The position numbers and the translations under genes are program-made. Of a stretch of DNA of 64,000 bases, positions 57,411 to 64,000 are shown piece after piece. Below the pieces are notes generated by a model. That model made no database searches. It worked only from the letters and a program-made list of their open reading frames with translations, and was not told the origin of the DNA. Position 1 is the first letter of the stretch. Every line of letters starts with the position of its first letter. Source of the stretch: Saccoglossus kowalevskii (lineage: Eukaryota > Hemichordata > Enteropneusta > Harrimaniidae); the NCBI RefSeq assembly GCF_000003605.2, contig NW_003154741.1, positions 94,250-158,249 of the forward strand. The letters are read 5' to 3'.

Positions 57411-60400
57411 TTACGTTATAGCAATGCTAACCATACAACGACCAGCAAAAAATCATACTTGATTCAAGTAAATTGTCAATATGTCATCACAGGGACATAA
57501 AGCATGTCCACAATAACGTGCTCGCATAAGTGTGTTGAGTAGATATTTTGTTTTCTTCAAGAACTCCCCTGTTAACATTTTACTTACGATAATATATTTA
57601 GAGTGTTTTGAATTAATGTTTACCTGCAATTGTATTTCAATTAAAAATGATGAATATGTTAGTCGAGTTTGTAAAGTAATGTTCAATGGATCACTGAATG
57701 TGTCTGAACTGCAAGTTAGAAAACTCATTCTTTTGTCTATTTGTGTTTAACTGTATAGTATCCGTTACTCCAGTTCGATGATATATGGTATGTTAAACCT
57801 CGCGTGTTGCTTCAAAATGACTATTACGAGTTCAAGTTTCCCAGTTATCAATAATATTCAAATAAATGTTAGTACATTTGAATGGAGTGGTTTTGTTATA
57901 CTAGAATCTTGGAACCGTGCAATATCTGATGACCCAAATGGGCGTGATTATTGCTTACTCATCTATCTTGGCGGATGCAAGTTGAAACCCCACTACCTGG
58001 AATACGTTTCACTATACTCCGTAAAAAAAACAATTGAGGCCTTTAGCTTTTGTATATCTCAAATAATTCTCAATAGCTAACTTGCTAAATGCATGGACGA
58101 AACTAAACGAAATGAATGATATAAATTGAATTTGTATTTCACAGTAACATAAGGAAATTAAATAAATACTAATGTACAGAAATACATATACAAAGTATTA
58201 TGGGGGGTCAAATGCATACATTTGTGTGAAATATATACGTCCTAAGACTGGCCAGACGCTGTATTTTTCGTTCCACTCGTCCACCTTTTGTTCAAAATCT
58301 GTGTCTTAATTGATCCATTTTCCTGATTTGCAGCATGGAACGTACACACGATTGTCGTTCTTAAAATTGTGGCGCTTCGTTCTAATTATATACTCACCAT
58401 GTCGTTGCAGCTGTTCAGAATGCATGAGTGATTATACTAGGAGGAATAAATGGACAATAGTAAGAGAAAGTCAACCAATTCTGTTCGCTTTCTTGTGGGT
58501 AACCTTTATTATAGCAAGTGAAGTTTGGCGGGGTTGACTTACACAATATTAGTGAAAGGCACAATTGTGCAAAGTGAAGCAAAATAGTGACCTGCAAAGA
58601 GCTTTTTTTCGCTACATTTTTATGTAAAATTTCAATTTTATGATCTGAAAAATATTTATTTAATTTATTTATATTTTGTATTCACATTTTCCCTAATTAT
58701 TTGGTGCTTATCAACGTTGATCTGTTTCTTTACATACCATTAACAGTAGACTCTTCTCGCCCTCTCCTGTTATTTTCAACTTCACATCCATATATTATAA
58801 TTATCAGTTATTCTGAATATGGTTATGAATATTGTACATTTTGGATGTAAAAACAGCTTTCGAGTTTTATATTATATGAAAAATAACATTTATACCAAGG
58901 TACCAAGAGGAAATAAATATCACGACTTATTGATGAACAGACGAATTGTTTAAATATTACAAAACTATGTTATATTTTGGACTAAGATGATAACTTATGT
59001 TGGAAAAACAATTTTCTATTTACTCGCTGAATTAGAGAATAATCCCGTTGGTACACAGATAATTCGCTACGATTTGCGACGGAGTAAATTACAGTTTACT
59101 TCCACCATCCAGAAAGGATATTTATTTTTATTTATATTACGAATGTTGATTATGAACATTCACGAGGTATATAACGCTGACCGACCAATTCGGTGTCATT
59201 CTATCTGAGCGTATTCTTCTATATTTACAATTATCTACATGTCACAAGGTAAATTATACGGTGAAGTACTATGGTGTGGTAGAATCGCCAAACGTAATAC
59301 AGGAATGCAATGGCCAAAATAAAGTACAGTCACCGACATTGTGGTTGGGTTCTTTACCCCAAAATACACAATATAAATAATGTATAGATATATTGATATA
59401 TAATCATACACAGTAATGCCAGGGTAGAACTTTGGGATAAAACAGGCACATCCGTAACAAAAATGAACGCACTTCAAGAAACACAAGTATATGTGGTCAA
59501 CGAAATATTTAATATAGAATAATCTCAAATAATATTTGTGATGCAAATCATCAAGTTTGACCACGAATAATTAAAGCAACAATTACATTATCATTTAAAC
59601 GCAAATAACCATGGTTAATGCCCTAAACATAATCAGTACATAACCGGAAAATACAAGTAAATAACGTTTCACGCTGTCACTTGTAGACCGTTAACATCAA
59701 TCACTGTACCATAACGACGAACGCAGTAACGTAGAAATAACAATGTAACGTCAGAGGCTACTTAGCTTTTGTGGTTGACTCAGTTCCATGCACAGTGTTC
59801 GTTGAATCACACGATTTAATGTCTTGATGGTGGTTTGACAATCTACTAGGAATTTTGTCTCGATGACGGTTTGACAAACAAGTTGCGGCACGGCTATGGA
59901 GACTCGGCGACTTCATTATGTAAAATACTATAGTTGGTAGAAGCGCATGTAGTTGACCATGGGGTTTCCAACCCAAAGTATCAGGAACTGGCAACAAACT
60001 TCTCATGATGTTAACTGTGACAGACAGCAGGGAGAAGTGATCCCTTTGTTCCACGCCATGTGACAAGTTAATTTATTCAGGAAGGTTTCATTTTCGGATG
60101 GGTTAGTCACACCCATTAAAGTGTCAAATACAGCGCCATCTCTGGCCAAACTAATTAAACTTAATTAAACTGTAAAAATGTACACTCCAACAATTAAAGT
60201 TAAGTTACTGAGACTTTGTGACTTTGTGACACTACATATATACACATATACCCTAAAATGCGGTTTAAAATAATGAAACGAAAATACAAAAAAAGAATAA
60301 TCATTTTTAGTCACTGATCACATCTGTTCTGTCTGATTGGCTCTTGAATATGCTAGTTGTTTACGTGTCGATATATCGTGGTAATCTTAACTATTGAGGA

Positions 60401-61484
60401 AACTCCCAGAGCGCAGTGCACAGTGAAAATCGCGCCCTCTTGTGTTGAAGAGGTTTTTTTGACGTAGATGTATGCGACCAATAATCAAGCTCCGAGTTCG
60501 AAACGCTGGAATGTCTACAAAAATAATTGTACGAGACACTTTGAATGCTTTTAAAGTGGTTTAACGCAAATTTAAAAACATTAAATATGAAATAAACTAA
60601 TACATGGATATTTGTGTTGTCTTTCTATTTCATAGTCATTACAAACACAGCTTGCAGGTGTTCAGATCACTAGTGTTAAAAATTAAACGTGATGGCACAA
60701 GATGGCAATATAATTGCTCCAGTGTGTTACAGAAAACGATCGTAAATTCATTAACATGTAAACCATGTTTACGCTGCATTTCGGCCCCTGGTTATGCCAG
60801 CTTGTATTCCCTTAGTCTTTGTGCACTGGTGCATACACGTAATTGGTTAGAGCTGTATGGCGCCCTCACTGTTGGTGGTGTCAATTACTTTTGTTGGCTG
60901 CATACCGACCTCTTTCGCGGGAACCTTTGTTGTGAGTGTGATGCAGTGTGACTATTGTCGCACCTGTGCTACTGTGCGCTATACTCTTTTCTTGGATATG
61001 TGATTGACTAGAGGTTGATTTGGAGAGTAGTTTTTATGACATTTTTATGAGCATTACTTGTGTTGTAATTTACTGTGTATTACGGAACGAGGTAGTTGTT
61101 TTTAGTGTGTACAGGGCTGAGAGCGAAAGGGCTCTCTCTCTCCTGGCGCCGAGCGGTTAACCTCACTGTGTACATTAACAGCAAGCTATAATTCTTTGAA
61201 GAAAAGTGAAAGAAGTGGGAAGCGGAACGTGGAACACTGTTGTTATGGTGCTTCGTTGGACGGCTAGACCAACCCGTGACCAAACTTTTGTCGCAGCTGG
61301 TAGGTGAACTATTACTGTTTGGAAAGGGGCCCAAAGCATCTTTGATTGCAATCGAACGTTGAACAATTATCACATGAACTTTTATCGCGTCAAAACTTTG
61401 TGATCTATATCATTGTAGCTTTTTGTGGGTAGTGAGAGCACTTTTTCCCGTCTTACGTAGTTTTTATGTGATTTTATTTTTCCA
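57411..61484. other. AT-rich region downstream of the FAM111-like gene
   Basis: Contains the likely 3' UTR (to about 57.9 or 58.2 kb) and then plain AT-rich DNA. Frames such as 57778-58080, 59235-59564 (minus), 59758-60066 (minus) and 60604-60951 have no recognisable domain, splice context or family similarity. Base composition begins to rise in GC at about 60.8 kb. Confidence 0.6.
57861..57866 (+). terminator. Poly(A) signal candidate (AATAAA) of the FAM111-like gene
   Basis: First AATAAA after the stop codon, 451 nt downstream. A second AATAAA at 58161-58166 is the alternative. The frames seen between 57450 and 58080 probably are 3' UTR chance frames. Confidence 0.4.
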
Positions 61485-62300
61485 GTGACAAGGTGCCACA
61501 TGGTTGTATCCGGCGGCCTTAAGCATTACCTCCTCGGCGGCCGATCAACGTCCGCCTATCAACAGTCCCTATCCACTTAAATAAGGGAGAGAGAATGTGT
61601 TCGACTGTGCATCTTATGCCAGGGTCAGTTCCCTCTGGTATACGCGCATGGGTTGGTAAGAGGTGAGTCAAAACCCATGGCGGAGACCGGACACAAGGGT
61701 AAATTCGTTACAGTTGTACCATTTCCGCACGACGAACCCTGGCTGGCTGAAAGTAAGGGGGAGGTGCAACATGTGCCCTGAACAAAAGCCCTGCCCCAAA
61801 ATCGGAAGCTTGGCTGCCAGCATCTCCGTTGGCATGCAGTGCCTGAGACCCCAGAGGAGACCAGGTGCAACTAGCCTGAGCCTAGGCCTCACCCAAATTA
61901 GCGGTCGCGAACGGGGGGTTCCCCAGAAGAGACGTGTTTGAATGCAAACAGCTCGCTCCAACTGCATCTGATCTACCCGGCCTTCCAGGGACGCAATTGC
62001 CCCGACAGCCCTCAACTTGGCAGCAAACCCGGTGCCATGCGAGGAAGAGTCCACAAAGGGACCCGCAACACAGAGGAAAGCCTCCAGGGGCACAGCCTCT
62101 CTGTAACCGGTAAAATCGGGTAAACCACCGCCTAAAAAAACAGACTGTGAAGATGCCCTCCGATCAGTGGGGGAGACCGAGAAAAAATATTGATACCTCC
62201 ACAATCGGGTATCCTACTCGACGTCTCGGTACACGAAGCACCGGTAGCCGAGCGTGGGGACTTTCCACTCATGCCAAACACGCAACTCACTTTAACTGTT
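61485..62300. other. Unidentified GC/CpG-rich block
   Basis: About 0.8 kb of GC-rich sequence in an otherwise AT-rich window, with open frames on both strands (minus 62204-61668, 178 codons; plus 61663-61941). The translations have no recognised motif. The block starts after an acceptor-like TTTTTCCAG (to 61484). It holds two consensus splice donors, GTAAGA at 61656 and GTGAGT at 61663. This would fit a CpG-island 5' region with an untranslated exon, or the GC-rich leader of an unknown mobile element. It is not rRNA, tRNA, a known spliceosomal snRNA, 7SL, 7SK or RNase P as far as I can compare. Confidence 0.45.
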
Positions 62301-62775
62301 TTTTTTACTAGATGCGCGACATTGCTTTGAAAATACGAGCGAAGCGGTCAGTCTCAGTGATTTGATCTGAAAAAAAAATCTCAGACCTGAGAACTCAAGT
62401 GAAAAACACACGCTTTCAAGGTAAAAAAAAAACCCGAACCCCGCACACAGCAAAAGTATTTCGGATGCGGGTTCTATGCTTGTAAATTCTGAATATAACC
62501 ACTGCACAGTCGACTCGGAAAACGAGGAGACCAAAAAAACGGTAGCGAGCCCTGCTGCTGTGATTACCTCTATTCATTTCTATATACACAGATCAAGCAT
62601 AAACTGAAGACGACATGTGTGAGAAAAGCGAATTACAGTAAGAAAAGGGGATGTATCGAAACCAACAAGTGATTAAGCCAAAACGCCCGGGTTTTATTGA
62701 AAAAAAAAATTACACACAAAAGGGAAAACGACACGAGGGTAAAAATCACAAGAAAAACTTATCCTACCAGCTACA

Positions 62776-62888
62776 ATGTCGGATGCCAAGCAGTGGCTAC
62801 AGCCCAAACAGAAATTCGACAGGAAAAAGCAGACGATCCAGGCAGAGACACTAGACTTGATCTACACTCGATGCAGAGAAGAAGCAGA
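62776..62888 (+). CDS. Candidate first coding exon of a gene continuing to the right
   Basis: ATG at 62776 (context ACAATGTC) opens a hydrophilic stretch, MSDAKQWLQPKQKFDRKKQT and onward, for 37 codons up to a strong splice donor (GA|GTGAGTAT, GT at 62889). The unspliced frame stops at 62890-62892. It lies 0.5 kb after the GC-rich block, as a first exon would. No family is recognised, and no matching acceptor/exon with a motif is visible in the last 1.1 kb. Overlapping open frames (62651-62854, 62697-62906) make chance a real possibility. Confidence 0.3.
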
Positions 62889-62892
62889 GTGA

Positions 62893-64000
62893 GTATCCAT
62901 CTCTAATGACGTGGTCCGTGACGTAAGGGAAAATAATTCTATCTAAAAGATTCTATCTGTCCGTCATTGGCAGAATTGCTGATTAATGCCTACTGTTCAA
63001 AATAGTCTTTCTGACTGACCGAAGTCCATGATGGGTATTTGAACGTAGTGAATTATCTAGTCTACATACAGCAACACAGTCCTCTGCTGAACATTAAACT
63101 GAATCTCCTGTCACTGTGGTAGTATACACAACAAGGACTGTACAATCGGTGATGCCCAGCAGTTCGGTGTTTGTCCATACACCTACACTCAAAGTAGCAC
63201 AGTTCACTGCAACGAAACTGTTGGCACCAAATGAAAATTTGGGCAAAGCTTCCCCTGTATTCTTTAGTTTCTCGCTTTTGGTTACATTTAATACACAATA
63301 CAGACAGACGACGGCATGTCCGTTCAACAAATCAGGTTCACCACAATAATTCAATGTCACAATCGGCACAGATGGCATAAATACAATGCAGCTACAATAT
63401 TCGTACACGAATCGATGTGAGATAGAGTCGTCAGTTGACTCAGACGCAAATAGTAATCACAGTTGATTCTGTCGTCGATCGGTGGTCTAAAGTTCAACTT
63501 CCGCTTATGCCATGGGCGCCGCCAGCTTGTTTCACTGTTTATATCTCTTGATTCATGTGAGCGAGATCTGAATTCACATCAGTGTACATGTTCATGTCCG
63601 ACAGTTCCGATTTCAGAAATTTACTCCAGAAATGATAATTCTGGTCAGATTCACAAAAGACTAGCATGGACGGGATCACTGACTTCTCTACTGTTGACAA
63701 ACGTCACTCTCGCTGAGATTCAAACTATATTTACTCCCACTCACTTTCTCTTTGAGTGTCCTGAACTGCATTCAAACCATGCGGGCTTGGATCTTTGGTT
63801 CTCTCTTCTTGACTCCCTAAGCTATTGAAGGACTTTTCACATGATCACAAACTCTACCAAATTACATCAATGACCCACAAGTTTAACTCAAATGGTCAAC
63901 AACAATTAACAAAACATGCAAAATAGAAAATAAATATTGCTATCCACATATCAGCAAAACTACAGCATCTCACTGTCAAACAGCAGACCACCTAGCTTGA
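62893..64000. other. Window end, no feature recognised
   Basis: Open frames overlap on both strands at 63062-63408, and 63463-63828 is open on the plus strand. The latter ends with FLFECPELHSN, faintly like the C-terminal end of some LINE reverse transcriptases, but too little to call. Confidence 0.5.

Noticed and set aside
61143-61160. TGGCGCC, a tRNA-Lys primer-binding-site-like word (possible LTR retroelement)
   Set aside because: It is not preceded by a CA-ending LTR, no repeated flank was found, and no gag/pol follows in the next 2.8 kb.
61668-62204. 178-codon minus-strand open frame in the GC-rich block
   Set aside because: GC-rich sequence has few stops by composition. The translation has no motif, and an opposite-strand frame overlaps it.
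1-64000. CRISPR arrays, bacterial operons, rRNA genes, phage or plasmid features
   Set aside because: None present. The spliced genes and repeats show eukaryotic nuclear DNA.

Overview
The window is animal (metazoan) nuclear DNA. It is AT-rich, with GT-AG introns, a (TA)n microsatellite, and degraded LINE, SINE and tyrosine-recombinase retroelement remnants. The gene set and repeat types suggest a marine invertebrate. I cannot fix the phylum from sequence alone; a hemichordate, lancelet, mollusc, brachiopod or cnidarian would all fit.

Region 1 (1-38283, + strand) is most of one giant gene, an RNF213 (mysterin)-like AAA+ ATPase / E3 ubiquitin ligase. The window opens inside it, so the N-terminus lies upstream. 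By following splice sites and phase I traced 71 consecutive exons. They join without a frame break into 12906 nt, that is 4301 codons plus a stop at 38281-38283. The chain carries the P-loop of the second AAA module, both motor AAA modules (AAA3, AAA4), the long E3 region, a RING finger with unusual zinc-ligand spacing, and a well-preserved RZ finger. One 3.9-kb intron (8475-12334) holds a dead antisense DIRS-like retroelement. Other introns hold a LINE scrap and a tRNA-derived SINE, both also antisense.

Region 2 (38284-50665) is a 12.4-kb gene-poor stretch. It contains two minus-strand LINE reverse-transcriptase scraps (45507-45785, 50056-50460), a LINE-tail-like segment, and one promoter-like spot near 43690-43768. 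I see no convincing gene here.

Region 3 (50781-57410, + strand) is a FAM111-like gene. It has a PIP-box-like N-terminus, a basic linker spread over small exons, a ubiquitin-like domain, and a C-terminal trypsin-like protease domain with an intact His/Asp/Ser triad. At 56029-56092 the reading frame changes between the ubiquitin-like part and the rest. The cause is either a very short intron (64 or 67 nt) or a frameshift plus a stop codon; the sequence alone does not decide.

Region 4 (57411-64000) is mostly featureless AT-rich DNA. The exception is a sharply GC/CpG-rich block at about 61485-62300 that I cannot identify. It is followed by a short ATG-to-splice-donor exon candidate (62776-62888), so a gene to the right may begin here.

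How the genes fit together: human RNF213 ubiquitylates pathogen surfaces (including bacterial LPS) and has broad antimicrobial activity. Human FAM111A is a PCNA-binding protease that clears DNA-protein crosslinks and restricts some viruses. Having homologues of both, same-stranded and about 12.5 kb apart, makes this a possible innate-defence neighbourhood. The functional link is inference from human homologues.
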